A stretch of 64,000 nucleotides of DNA, from contig NZ_FOIF01000007.1 in NCBI RefSeq assembly GCF_900111575.1, forward strand, positions 1-64,000, read 5' to 3'. The translations under genes were made by a program, and so were the position numbers. How positions within the stretch are numbered: the first letter of the stretch is position 1; every line of letters begins with the position of its first letter. The notes beneath the pieces were generated by a model. It did no database searches. It was not told the DNA's origin and saw only the letters and a program-made list of their open reading frames with translations. Shown here piece after piece: positions 33,286 through 42,203 of this stretch. The stretch comes from Anaerobranca gottschalkii DSM 13577 (GTDB lineage Bacteria > Bacillota > Proteinivoracia > Proteinivoracales > Proteinivoracaceae).

Positions 33286-34361
33286 TATTTAATTGCCTCC
33301 TTTGCTCTTTTCTTAGCTAAATGTTCCCTTAACACTTGACTTAAAGCTATAGCAAATATAACTAAGGCTTGGATAATAACTACAATATCCCTTGGTAAAA
33401 TACGGCCAATAGTGAATCCACCTTGAGCTAAGGCGCCAAATAGAATACCGGAGATTACTACAGTAAAGGGATTATTTTTACCTACTAAGGCAACGGCTAT
33501 ACCGGTAAAACCGTGGTTGGCATTCATCCCTTGAATAAATCTTCCATGGGTTCCTAATACTTCTCCAGCTCCTGCCAATCCAGCTAAAGCACCACTTATA
33601 AACATCGCCAAAATGACGTTCTTAGCCACATTAATTCCACCATATTCAGCACCATGGGGATTAAATCCAACAGCTCTAATTTCATAACCGGATTTGGTTT
33701 TAAAGAGAAAATACCAAACAAAGAAAGCAGCTAGTATGGCTAGAATAAAACCGCCATGGACCCTTACCGCAGGTCTTCCTATTAAAGCTCCTAAACTGGT
33801 TATTCTAGCGGAATCAAGAATGTGGGGTGTTCCTGGCTCTCCAGGGACAGTAGCAAGCCTTCTAATACCATAGACAATTGTTAATGAAAAGGCGATATGG
33901 TTTAACATAATAGTGTTAATTACTTCATTAGCACCTAATTTAGCCTTTAAAACTCCCGCTATACTGGCCCATAAACCTCCAGCAATTACTGCAATAATTA
34001 AAGTTAAGGGCAAATGGATTAGTTTTGGTAAACCAGTGAAGTAAAAACCTGCCCATCCTGCAGCAAATGCACCTATTAAGTATTGTCCTTCAGCTCCAAT
34101 GTTAAACAAGCCGCATCTAAAGGCAAAGGCTACAGAAAGACCAGTTAAAATTATAGGGGTTGACCTAAATAAGGTAGCATAAATATTATCTATACTTCCG
34201 AAGGCTCCGTTGAACATCCGGATATATGCCTCTATAGGTGATACATTAGTAAATAAAATAAATAGAGAACCTACTAATAATGCGGCAATTACTGCCACTG
34301 CACCGTAAAATAACTCTTGGCCTATAGTTTTGAAATATTTAATATAAATATTATTTTTCAT
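33285..34361 (-). CDS. nupP: Nucleoside ABC transporter permease (NupP/YufP-like)
   Basis: A 358-aa permease of the same superfamily, with an N-terminal helix ahead of the core and the coupling motif IRAVGFNPHGAEYGGINVAKN (about 231-251). It pairs with the following permease. The start overlaps the ATPase gene by 11 bp. The substrate is inferred to be guanosine or other nucleosides from the B. subtilis NupNOPQ system; specificity cannot be read from the sequence. Confidence 0.9.
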   Translation of the reverse strand: MKNNIYIKYFKTIGQELFYGAVAVIAALLVGSLFILFTNVSPIEAYIRMFNGAFGSIDNIYATLFRSTPIILTGLSVAFAFRCGLFNIGAEGQYLIGAFAAGWAGFYFTGLPKLIHLPLTLIIAVIAGGLWASIAGVLKAKLGANEVINTIMLNHIAFSLTIVYGIRRLATVPGEPGTPHILDSARITSLGALIGRPAVRVHGGFILAILAAFFVWYFLFKTKSGYEIRAVGFNPHGAEYGGINVAKNVILAMFISGALAGLAGAGEVLGTHGRFIQGMNANHGFTGIAVALVGKNNPFTVVISGILFGALAQGGFTIGRILPRDIVVIIQALVIFAIALSQVLREHLAKKRAKEAIK

Positions 34362-35892
34362 CAGTTACACCCTCCTTTTTAAGGGTTGAACCAGTCATCA
34401 TTGCTCCTAGCTCAAATTCATCGATATTTTTAGCATCGACTATTCCAACAATTTCCCCATCATATATTACTGCAATTCTATCACTTAAAGACATAACTTC
34501 TTGTAATTCAGCAGATACCAATAATACAGCTTTTCCTTGATCCCTCTGTTCAATAATTCGTTTATGGATAAACTCAATAGCACCTATATCAACACCCCTA
34601 GTAGGTTGAGATGCAATGAGAAGATCCGGCTGTTGAGAAATTTCCCTAGCTATAATAACTTTTTGTTGATTACCCCCGGAAAGGGAACGGATTTTAACAT
34701 CAGCACTAGGTGTTCTAACATCAAACTCAGGAATTAATTTATCGGCATTTGCTTTTATTGCTTTGTAATCTAGATAAAAAGGCTTTGCAAAAGGTGGTTT
34801 ATGGTGGAACCCTAAAATTAAATTTTCTGCAATATTATAATCTAAAATAGATCCCCTTTTATGTCTATCTTCTGGAATATGGCCAACACCACTTTCTTTT
34901 ATAGTTCTAGGTGATTGGTTAGTTATATCTTGACCTTTATAGGTAATTTTCCCTTTTGTCGCCTTTCTCAAACCAGTAAGAACTTCTACTAATTCACTTT
35001 GACCATTACCTTCTACCCCTGCAAAACCAAGGATTTCTCCCTTTCTAATGCTAAAACTTATATTCTTTAAAGCCGGTAAACCCCGGTTATCATTTGCACA
35101 TAAGTCTTCTACTTCTAAAATTACATCACCAGGATTTCCTTCTTTTTTCTCTACCCTTAATAGTACTTCCCTACCTACCATCATTTTGGCTATATCATTT
35201 TCATTAACTTCATCGGTATTGACAGTACCAATAGTTTTCCCTTGTCTTAAAACAGTAATTCTATCAGAAATAGCCTTTACTTCTTTTAATTTATGGGTAA
35301 TAAAAATTATAGTTTTCCCTTGTTTTTTTAAAGTTCTAAAAATCTCAAAAAGCTCTTCAATTTCTTGAGGTGTTAGTACTGCTGTTGGTTCATCAAATAT
35401 CAGCAATTCAGCTCCTCTGAAAAGGGTTTTTAGAATTTCTACCCTCTGCTGCATACCTACAGAGATGTTTTCAATTACTTCATCAGGCTTTATCATCAAT
35501 TTATAGCGATCTGAAATCTCTTTTACTTTTTTAGTGGCAGTTTTTATATCTAGCACACCATTAGTAGTAGGTTCAGAACCTAAAATTATATTCTCAACAA
35601 CAGTAAAGGGTTCAACTAACATAAAATGTTGATGAACCATCCCAATTCCTAACTTTATTGCATCATTGGGACCAGATACATTATAAGGTTCTCCTTTATA
35701 GTAAATTTCTCCGCCATCTTGATGATATAAACCAAAAATTATGTTCATCAAGGTAGATTTACCGGCACCATTTTCACCAACTATGGCATGGATTTCTCCC
35801 TCTCTGACTTCTAAATTTACATCATCATTTGCCACTACTCCAGGAAAAACTTTTCGAACATCTACGAGCTTTAAAATGACATTTGAGGACAT
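34351..35892 (-). CDS. nupO: Nucleoside ABC transporter ATP-binding protein (NupO-like, duplicated ATPase)
   Basis: A 513-aa protein with two fused ABC domains. The first has Walker A GENGAGKST (38-46) and signature ISVGMQQR; the second has a degenerate P-loop GVEGNGQSE (near 290) but a complete signature SLSGGNQQK, the pattern of sugar and nucleoside ABC ATPases. It energises import through the two permeases. ATG start after AAGGGGGAAAAAAG. A 98-bp gap with a strong palindrome separates it from the binding-protein gene upstream. Confidence 0.93.
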   Translation of the reverse strand: MSSNVILKLVDVRKVFPGVVANDDVNLEVREGEIHAIVGENGAGKSTLMNIIFGLYHQDGGEIYYKGEPYNVSGPNDAIKLGIGMVHQHFMLVEPFTVVENIILGSEPTTNGVLDIKTATKKVKEISDRYKLMIKPDEVIENISVGMQQRVEILKTLFRGAELLIFDEPTAVLTPQEIEELFEIFRTLKKQGKTIIFITHKLKEVKAISDRITVLRQGKTIGTVNTDEVNENDIAKMMVGREVLLRVEKKEGNPGDVILEVEDLCANDNRGLPALKNISFSIRKGEILGFAGVEGNGQSELVEVLTGLRKATKGKITYKGQDITNQSPRTIKESGVGHIPEDRHKRGSILDYNIAENLILGFHHKPPFAKPFYLDYKAIKANADKLIPEFDVRTPSADVKIRSLSGGNQQKVIIAREISQQPDLLIASQPTRGVDIGAIEFIHKRIIEQRDQGKAVLLVSAELQEVMSLSDRIAVIYDGEIVGIVDAKNIDEFELGAMMTGSTLKKEGVTDEK

Positions 35893-35956
35893 CTTTTTTC
35901 CCCCTTACTATATTTAAGAAGTCTTTATAGTTGCTAATTTTCCTTAGACAGCAAGA

Positions 35957-35980
35957 CTGTCACACCGTACGGTGTGACAG
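35957..35980. other. Perfect 24-bp palindrome between bmpA and nupO
   Basis: CTGTCACACCGT followed directly by its complement; one further A-T pair extends it to 26 bp. There is no T tract on either strand. In RNA it would make an 11-bp stem with a GUAC loop. It is likely a 3'-stabilising or attenuating hairpin that lets the binding-protein mRNA outnumber the transporter mRNA, or alternatively a DNA operator. Confidence 0.7.
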
Positions 35981-35990
35981 TGCCATAAAA

Positions 35991-37076
35991 TTATTCAGGT
36001 CTTCCTTCAGTCATCCAGTCAGGTACTTTAATTGTACCATTGATTATACCAGCTCTAATTTCGTTGATTTTATCAGCATGTTGTGCAGTAACTCTTTGTT
36101 TCATTTCTTTAATAGCATTAAGTTGTGCTTCAGTAATGTCTCCACTGTCTTTAGCAGCTTGCTCATCAATATCGATGTTTACTAAGTCTGTTAAACCAAC
36201 ACCATCAATGGCTAAGTCAAACATTACAGATTGACCACCTTTAAATTCCCCTTCAGTTAAGGCTCTAATTGTCTCAAATACCGCTACATCTACACGTTTT
36301 AACATACTGGCAATACCATAGCCTGGGGCTAGGAAGTTTTGGTTAGAGTCTACACCTATAGCATAGATTCCCCTTTCCATAGCAGCTTCAAATAATCCAC
36401 CACCTGTACCACCAGATGCATGGTAAATCACATCTGCACCAGCGTCAATTTGTGCTAAAGCTATTTCTTTACCAGTAGCTGGGTCACCAAAGCTTCTAGC
36501 ATATTGGGAAAGTACCTGAATGTCTGGATTGATGTGTTTAGCACCTGCGATGAAACCACCTTCAAAACGCTCAATTAATGGGAATTGTATACCTCCAATA
36601 AAACCAATGATATTTGATTCAGTAACTAAAGCCGCTAGTGCACCGGCTAAGAAAGAACCTTCATGCTCAGCAAAAACTAAGCTAGCTACATTTGGTAATT
36701 CCACGACTGAGTCGATTATAGCAAAATTAATATCGGGATACTCTTGAGCTACAGTTTTTAAAGAATCTGCCATTTGGAAACCTACTGCAATAACTAGGTC
36801 AAAACCTTCTGCAGCATATCCCCTTAAGTAATCAGCATCTTCCGCTGAATCCCTTGGCTCTACCCAATCAATTTCAACACCTAATTCTTTTTCAGCCCTT
36901 AAAAGTCCTCTGTGGGCTGAGTCATTGAATGATTTGTCCCCTAAACCTCCAGTGGAGTAAACGATGGCAATCCTTAATTTTTCTTCACCTTCATTTGCCT
37001 TTCCACCTCCACATCCAGTTAGAGCAACTGAAAGTATCATAAGTGATACTAATAAAATAATAAGATTTTTTTTCAC
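35991..37076 (-). CDS. bmpA: BMP-family nucleoside-binding lipoprotein (NupN-like)
   Basis: A 361-aa substrate-binding lipoprotein. The signal peptide ends in VALTGCGGGK, with lipidation at the Cys near residue 22. The BMP domain shows IVYSTGGLGDKSFNDSAHRG (about 38-57), a GYAAEGFDLVIAVGFQ region and DAGADVIYHASGGTGGG, typical of PnrA/Med nucleoside receptors. The start is GTG after GGAGGG. It is the first gene of the transporter operon, downstream of a GntR regulator that may control it. Confidence 0.92.
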   Translation of the reverse strand: MKKNLIILLVSLMILSVALTGCGGGKANEGEEKLRIAIVYSTGGLGDKSFNDSAHRGLLRAEKELGVEIDWVEPRDSAEDADYLRGYAAEGFDLVIAVGFQMADSLKTVAQEYPDINFAIIDSVVELPNVASLVFAEHEGSFLAGALAALVTESNIIGFIGGIQFPLIERFEGGFIAGAKHINPDIQVLSQYARSFGDPATGKEIALAQIDAGADVIYHASGGTGGGLFEAAMERGIYAIGVDSNQNFLAPGYGIASMLKRVDVAVFETIRALTEGEFKGGQSVMFDLAIDGVGLTDLVNIDIDEQAAKDSGDITEAQLNAIKEMKQRVTAQHADKINEIRAGIINGTIKVPDWMTEGRPE

Positions 37077-37105
37077 TAATATGCCCTCCTCTTTTTTTAT
37101 ATAAT

Positions 37106-37124
37106 TTAAGGCTAGATGCCTTAA
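37106..37124 (-). terminator. Hairpin between the GntR gene and bmpA
   Basis: Arms TTAAGGC and GCCTTAA, loop TAGAT. It sits just after the GntR stop and ahead of a short A/T-rich tract. Weak as a terminator; it may reduce readthrough into bmpA. Confidence 0.45.
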
Positions 37125-37127
37125 AAT

Positions 37128-37862
37128 TTAAACCCTTTTTCTCACTACATGAAAAGCAAATTTATCTGCTCGAAAATAATTTTTTGAATAAAGTATTGGT
37201 TGATCATCATTGGTAAAGTGTACTTGCTCTAATAATAACAAGGGTGTTCTTGAAGAAATTCCAAGAGCATCGGCTAATTTAAAATTAGCTAACACAGGAA
37301 CTATTTCTGATACTGCATAGGTAATCTTTTTATTATAATGACTTTCTAAAAGTTCAAAGATTGAGCCTTCTATATTTTCAAATAAATTCTTATCTAAATT
37401 ACTTTGTGGGATTTTATCAATACAAAATACCACTGGTTCACCATCGGCAGTTCTAACCCTCTCTAATTTAATCAAGGGAGCAGGGGAACTCAAGTTTAGC
37501 TTTTGTCCATCTTTATCGTCAGATGTTACAATTTGTACTGATAAAATTTTTGTTCCTGCTTTTAAATTCAGTTGTTCGATGCTTTCTGTAACACTAAGTA
37601 GATTTTCTATTCCACTTTTAATTTTAGTGGGAGTACTGTTTACAAAGGTTCCTACACCATGTTTTTTTACTAAGATGTTTTCTTCTTCTAGTACCCTTAA
37701 TGCCTCCCTAAGTGTTGGCCTGCTGACTCCAAAATCCTTTGCCAACTCAAACTCAGAAGGTAATTTACTTCCATTAGTATAATACCCTTTTTTGATAAGT
37801 TCTAGTAATCTATCTTTTACTATTAGATATAAAGGACGGGGGTCCCTTTTTACATTGTTCAT
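37128..37862 (-). CDS. GntR/HutC-type regulator with UTRA domain (YmfC-like)
   Basis: A 244-aa regulator. The winged helix (about 8-72) has LPSEFELAKDFGVSRPTLREALRVLEEENIL and KHGVGTFV. The C-terminal UTRA ligand domain has IKLERVRTADGEPVVF and PLLLLEQVHF. The start at 37862 is supported by GGGGAG upstream. It lies between spoIIIE and the nucleoside transporter, where B. subtilis has ymfC, and is a good candidate to control the transporter genes; this is by position only. Confidence 0.88.
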   Translation of the reverse strand: MNNVKRDPRPLYLIVKDRLLELIKKGYYTNGSKLPSEFELAKDFGVSRPTLREALRVLEEENILVKKHGVGTFVNSTPTKIKSGIENLLSVTESIEQLNLKAGTKILSVQIVTSDDKDGQKLNLSSPAPLIKLERVRTADGEPVVFCIDKIPQSNLDKNLFENIEGSIFELLESHYNKKITYAVSEIVPVLANFKLADALGISSRTPLLLLEQVHFTNDDQPILYSKNYFRADKFAFHVVRKRV

Positions 37863-37946
37863 TTCTCTTCTCTCCCCTGGTAAGATGTCATACATCTAAC
37901 TTATATATACGACATTAATTTTAAAAATCCTTCTTTTTCAAAAAGA

Positions 37947-40217
37947 TTATTTTAAAATTTCTTCAAGTTGTTTAGAAGTGATTAATACCCTACGAGCTTT
38001 ACTCCCTTCAAAGCCTCCGATAATTCCCATTTTCTCTAAATCATCAATTATTCTAGCTGCTCTGTTATAACCTATTCTAAATCTTCTTTGTAAAAGGGAA
38101 ATAGAAGCTTGTTGAGTATCTACAACCAATTGTGCAGCTTCATTAAAGAGTTCATCTAATTCATAATCCTCTATCTTTTCATTTTCAACCTCAAATTTTT
38201 CGTCATATTCAGGTGTTTGATTTTGTTTAACATATGATACTAACTTTTCCACCTCTTCATCGGTGATGTATGAACTCTGGGCTCTAATTGGTTTAGGGGA
38301 TCCTACAGGATAATATAACATATCTCCCTTACCTAACAGTTTTTCTGCTCCCCCCATATCTAGTATTGTCCTAGAATCAGCTCCAGAAGAAACTGCAAAG
38401 GCAATCCTAGAAGTAATATTAGCTTTAATTACACCTGTTATGACATCTACTGATGGCCTTTGAGTTGCTACTATCAAGTGAATTCCCGATGCCCTAGCCA
38501 TTTGTGCCAATCTACAAATACAATCCTCCACATCGGCAGGAGCCACCATCATCAAATCCGCCAACTCATCAATAATAACAACAATATAAGGGAGTTTTTC
38601 ATCGGGAGTTATGGCATTGTAACGATTGATATCCCTAACCCCAAGTTTTGCAAAGAGTTCATATCGTTGTTCCATTTCTTTTACAACTTTTTTTAAAGCA
38701 TTGGCAGCATTTTTAGGATCAGTAACAACAGGGGATAATAAGTGGGGAATACCGTTATAGACATTTAGCTCAACCACCTTAGGATCAACCATTAAGAATC
38801 TAACTTCATCAGGGGTAGCTTTAAATAAAATACTGGCTATTATGGCATTAACACAAACACTTTTTCCCGATCCAGTAGCCCCTGCTATTAAAATGTGAGG
38901 CATTTGAGTAAAATCAGCTATTAGAGGTTCTCCAGCAATATCTTTACCTAAAGCTACTGTTAATTTTGATGGATTTTCCATGAATTCTTCCCTTTCAATA
39001 ACCTCTCTGAGGTAAACAGTAGCCTTTGTAGCATTAGGGACTTCAATTCCAATAGCTGCTTTCCCTGGAATTGGTGCTTCAATTCTGATACCAGTTGCAG
39101 CTAAGCTTAGTGCTAAATCATCGCTAAGGCTGAGGATTTTACTTACTTTTACACCAACAGCTGGTTGTAGTTCAAACCTAGTAATTGTTGGTCCTCGGTG
39201 AATGTGGGTAATTTTAGCATTGACACCGAAGCTTTGTAAAGTTTCTAAAAGGATTTTTGCTTGTTCTTCGATGTCTTTTTGACTTTTAACTTCTTTTGTT
39301 CTCTGTGGTTTTTGTAAAATAGATAATGGTGGTAAACTATATGGAACCTTCATTTTTTTTATTTCAAAATTTCCCTCTGATTCGTCTAAGGCAATTTTTT
39401 TATTGTTTTTAGGTGGGAATTTAACAACTATGTTTCCTTCTAAGTCTCTAGATATTTTTTTATCCCTTTGTTCTTCCTCTATATTTTCTTCATAATCCTT
39501 AAAGGTGAATTCTAACTGATTTCCATCAATAGAAAATTTATTATCTTTAAAACTATCTTCTATTTTTACAGAGATTAAATTGGTATCCCTTTCTTCGTTA
39601 ATAATGTTTTTGGGAGTTGTTTTTTTACTTTTATATTTTTGATAAATAGAAATTATTCCTTCTAAAATAGATTTATATAATTTTTGTAAACCCTTACCTA
39701 TAACCTTTAAAATTTTTGCTATAGAAATATCCAAAATTAAAATCAGACCGATAATTAAAAAGGAAATAGATGTTATAAAGGTTCCAATAACCCCTAAACC
39801 CTTTAGAAAAATCACTGCCAAAAATGCCCCTAAGATACCTCCACCTTCTCCCCGTAAGCCTAAGCGTAATATTTCAATATTAGACATAGGTTCAGTTATT
39901 GGAAACAAAGCTAAAACATGGTTTGTTAATAAGAACGTCCAATAAAAAATTATAATCCCTATTACTCTATTATTTAATTTAAAGCTGAATTCTTCATCAA
40001 ACATTAACTTGAAACTATAAATTAGTAATAAAAAAGGGATAAATAGAGAACTCTTACCTGCTAATACAAATAATAATTTTTGGATAGTTTGTCCAATTTT
40101 ACCAACTTGATCAGTGAATATCAAGCTGGCTAAACTTAATCCTGCAATTGTAGCAAAGATAATAGACTTAAACTCATTTTTAAATTTATTAGTCTTATTT
40201 ATCGGTTTCCGTGGCAA
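37947..40217 (-). CDS. spoIIIE: SpoIIIE/FtsK DNA translocase
   Basis: A 756-aa membrane-anchored motor. The N-terminal about 165 residues hold four membrane helices; a charged linker runs to about 290; the RecA-like motor has Walker A GATGSGKS (446-453) and Walker [14 protein letters not shown]; the C-terminal gamma winged helix (about 690-750) reads orienting DNA sequences. It pumps chromosome ends across the division or spore septum. The start is TTG after AGGGGGGATAATT. The location between tepA/ylzJ and a gntR gene is that of B. subtilis spoIIIE. Confidence 0.95.
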   Translation of the reverse strand: MPRKPINKTNKFKNEFKSIIFATIAGLSLASLIFTDQVGKIGQTIQKLLFVLAGKSSLFIPFLLLIYSFKLMFDEEFSFKLNNRVIGIIIFYWTFLLTNHVLALFPITEPMSNIEILRLGLRGEGGGILGAFLAVIFLKGLGVIGTFITSISFLIIGLILILDISIAKILKVIGKGLQKLYKSILEGIISIYQKYKSKKTTPKNIINEERDTNLISVKIEDSFKDNKFSIDGNQLEFTFKDYEENIEEEQRDKKISRDLEGNIVVKFPPKNNKKIALDESEGNFEIKKMKVPYSLPPLSILQKPQRTKEVKSQKDIEEQAKILLETLQSFGVNAKITHIHRGPTITRFELQPAVGVKVSKILSLSDDLALSLAATGIRIEAPIPGKAAIGIEVPNATKATVYLREVIEREEFMENPSKLTVALGKDIAGEPLIADFTQMPHILIAGATGSGKSVCVNAIIASILFKATPDEVRFLMVDPKVVELNVYNGIPHLLSPVVTDPKNAANALKKVVKEMEQRYELFAKLGVRDINRYNAITPDEKLPYIVVIIDELADLMMVAPADVEDCICRLAQMARASGIHLIVATQRPSVDVITGVIKANITSRIAFAVSSGADSRTILDMGGAEKLLGKGDMLYYPVGSPKPIRAQSSYITDEEVEKLVSYVKQNQTPEYDEKFEVENEKIEDYELDELFNEAAQLVVDTQQASISLLQRRFRIGYNRAARIIDDLEKMGIIGGFEGSKARRVLITSKQLEEILK

Positions 40218-40236
40218 AATTATCCCCCCTTTAGCC

Positions 40237-41061
40237 TTACAGAAAGAGTAAAACTAAAACACCTATAAACCAACAGTAAAAAGAAAAATAATGTAATTTA
40301 CCTTTCTTTAAAAATGCTACTAACCATTTAATAGCTATTATTCCTGAAATTGCAGAAAATATTAAGCCAAATAGATAAGGTAGAGCTAAGCTATGATCAA
40401 AACCTGTTTCTAGTACTTCTTTAACCTCTAAAAGGGTTGCCCCTAAAATAGCTGGTATAGATAGTAAAAAGGAGTACCTCACAGCCGTTTCTTTATCCAT
40501 TTTTCTCAACAGTGCACCTGCAATAGTGGAACCAGAACGGGATATTCCTGGAAATATTGCAAAACTTTGAAAAGCACCAACTATGATAGCATCTATAATA
40601 CCTATCTCCCCTTCTTTTTTATAGCCTGGGTTAAGTTTTTGAGAAATCCATAAAATAAAACCTGTTACTAACAATGCAATACCTATAGCCCTATTGTTAT
40701 GATAGAAATTAACAAAAAAATCTTTAAATAAAACACCTATTGTTCCTGTAACTAAAGTACCTAAAATTAACATAAAAATAAGATTTCTATCATCTTTAGT
40801 TTTTAAAGATTCAAAGGTTTCATTTTTTGTTAAACTTCTTGGCAAGTGTAATGCAGCCTTTAATAATTTAATAATATCAGACCAAAAAATCCAGAATACC
40901 GAAAATAATGTACCTATATGTACCACAACTTCAAAGGTTATTCCTGGTTGTTTTACCCCTAATAAACTTTGAGTTAGTACAATATGGGCTGAACTACTTA
41001 CAGGAATAAATTCTGTAAGTCCTTGTACTATCCCTACGATAATAGCTTCAATTATTGTCAC
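40237..41061 (-). CDS. uppP: UppP (BacA), undecaprenyl-diphosphatase
   Basis: A 274-aa polytopic membrane phosphatase that recycles the C55 lipid carrier for peptidoglycan synthesis. Catalytic motifs are the glutamate-rich [13 protein letters not shown] (14-26) and [14 protein letters not shown] (near 172-185). About eight hydrophobic helices. The GTG start follows AGGAGAGG at 7 nt. It sits 19 bp before spoIIIE and is probably transcribed with it; in B. subtilis this slot lacks uppP, so it is a local insertion. Confidence 0.95.
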   Translation of the reverse strand: MTIIEAIIVGIVQGLTEFIPVSSSAHIVLTQSLLGVKQPGITFEVVVHIGTLFSVFWIFWSDIIKLLKAALHLPRSLTKNETFESLKTKDDRNLIFMLILGTLVTGTIGVLFKDFFVNFYHNNRAIGIALLVTGFILWISQKLNPGYKKEGEIGIIDAIIVGAFQSFAIFPGISRSGSTIAGALLRKMDKETAVRYSFLLSIPAILGATLLEVKEVLETGFDHSLALPYLFGLIFSAISGIIAIKWLVAFLKKGKLHYFSFYCWFIGVLVLLFL

Positions 41062-41115
41062 AATACATCCTCTCCTAAGTCGTTTTTAAATAATTATATC
41101 ACAGATAATGGAAAG

Positions 41116-41158
41116 AAAAAAGAGAAACCTAAGTTACCTTTTAAGGCATCTCAGGTTT
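41116..41158 (-). terminator. Terminator after ylzJ
   Basis: An imperfect hairpin with arms AAACCT...ACCTT and AAGG...AGGTTT (41125-41158), then T6 after a short gap on the minus strand. Confidence 0.65.
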
Positions 41159-41166
41159 TTCTAGTT

Positions 41167-41385
41167 TTAAAAAGGATATAAGTTGATAACAGAACCAGGT
41201 TGGTATTGAGGGTTTAAGTAGTCATAAGCATCGGTACTAATTAGCCTTACAATTTTACATTGGCTATCATTTATTTTTTCAACTATAACTTTTTTGCCAT
41301 TTCCTAAGTCTATTTCCTGATATTGTATATTATTTGTTTCAGAAGGGAAAATTTGTTCCATAGGTACAGTGGTATATAATAGCAT
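41167..41385 (-). CDS. ylzJ: YlzJ-like protein
   Basis: A 72-aa protein of the YlzJ family, with the typical start MLLYTTVPMEQIFP and the central GKKVIVEKI and YLNPQYQPG segments. Function unknown. The ATG at 41385 is chosen because AGGTGG overlapping the tepA stop lies 8 nt upstream; two in-frame GTG codons further up are part of that site. It follows tepA directly and ends the unit. Confidence 0.8.
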   Translation of the reverse strand: MLLYTTVPMEQIFPSETNNIQYQEIDLGNGKKVIVEKINDSQCKIVRLISTDAYDYLNPQYQPGSVINLYPF

Positions 41386-41397
41386 ATTTTTCACCAC

Positions 41398-42102
41398 CTA
41401 ATGTAATTGCTTTTCTGCCCTTTGAATTAATTCTTTTAATTTATTTACACTGTCACCTAACCCACCTACTTCGTCAATCAAACCGTGTTTAACTGCATCT
41501 TTGCCCACTAGTACAGTACCAATATCCCTCGCTAATTCCCCAGTTCTAAACATCAATTCTTTAAATTTTTCAGCTGTCATGTTGGAATTTTCTGCTACAA
41601 ACCTTACTATTCTATCTTGCATTTTATCAAGATATTCATATGTCTGAGGAACTGAGATTACAAGCCCCGTTAAACGGACAGGATGTATAGTCATAGTCGC
41701 CGTTTCCGCAATAAAAGAATAATTGGTAGAAACAGCAATTGGTACACCTATACTGTGTCCACCACCTAGGACCAAAGAAACAGTGGGTTTCGTTAAACTT
41801 TTAATCATTTCCGCAATAGCCAATCCTGCTTCTACATCTCCTCCTACTGTATTTAAAATCACTAATAAACCTTTAACATTTGGGTTTTGTTCAACTGCAA
41901 CTAATTGTGGTATGATGTGTTCATACTTTGTCGTTTTGTTTTGGGGAGGTAAAACAGTATGTCCTTCTACTTGACCGATAATTGTCATAACATGAATACT
42001 ATTATCAACTGCAGGAACATTTAGTTGACCTAGTTGTTGAATATTTACTCTAGTATCTCCTTGATGTGGATTAGGGTTTTGTTGATTTTGTTTAAAATCC
42101 AT
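41398..42102 (-). CDS. tepA: TepA, ClpP-like protease
   Basis: A 234-aa ClpP/crotonase-fold protease of the translocation-enhancing TepA group. The core shows [23 protein letters not shown] (about 79-101), [16 protein letters not shown] with the likely nucleophile Ser near 118, and TMTIHPVRL with the catalytic His. An N-terminal Gln/Asn-rich stretch precedes it. B. subtilis TepA is linked to protein export and spore outgrowth. The ATG follows AAGGAGTGATTATAG. The rnj-tepA-ylzJ-spoIIIE order is conserved. Confidence 0.9.
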   Translation of the reverse strand: MDFKQNQQNPNPHQGDTRVNIQQLGQLNVPAVDNSIHVMTIIGQVEGHTVLPPQNKTTKYEHIIPQLVAVEQNPNVKGLLVILNTVGGDVEAGLAIAEMIKSLTKPTVSLVLGGGHSIGVPIAVSTNYSFIAETATMTIHPVRLTGLVISVPQTYEYLDKMQDRIVRFVAENSNMTAEKFKELMFRTGELARDIGTVLVGKDAVKHGLIDEVGGLGDSVNKLKELIQRAEKQLH

Positions 42103-42161
42103 CTATAATCACTCCTTCTTTTCTATTTTAGTTTTATCAAAAACTTCCCTTTTTAAACAAT

Positions 42162-42195
42162 AAAAAAGAGATTTATTGAACAATCAATAAATCTC
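42162..42195 (-). terminator. rnj terminator
   Basis: A perfect 12-bp stem, GAGATTTATTGA (42168-42179) with TCAATAAATCTC (42184-42195), loop ACAA, then T6 on the minus strand. Confidence 0.9.
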
Positions 42196-42203
42196 GGACA
42201 TTT

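Noticed and set aside
37077-37127. Purine riboswitch before the nucleoside transporter
   Set aside because: The gap is only about 50 bp and lacks the conserved three-way-junction segments.
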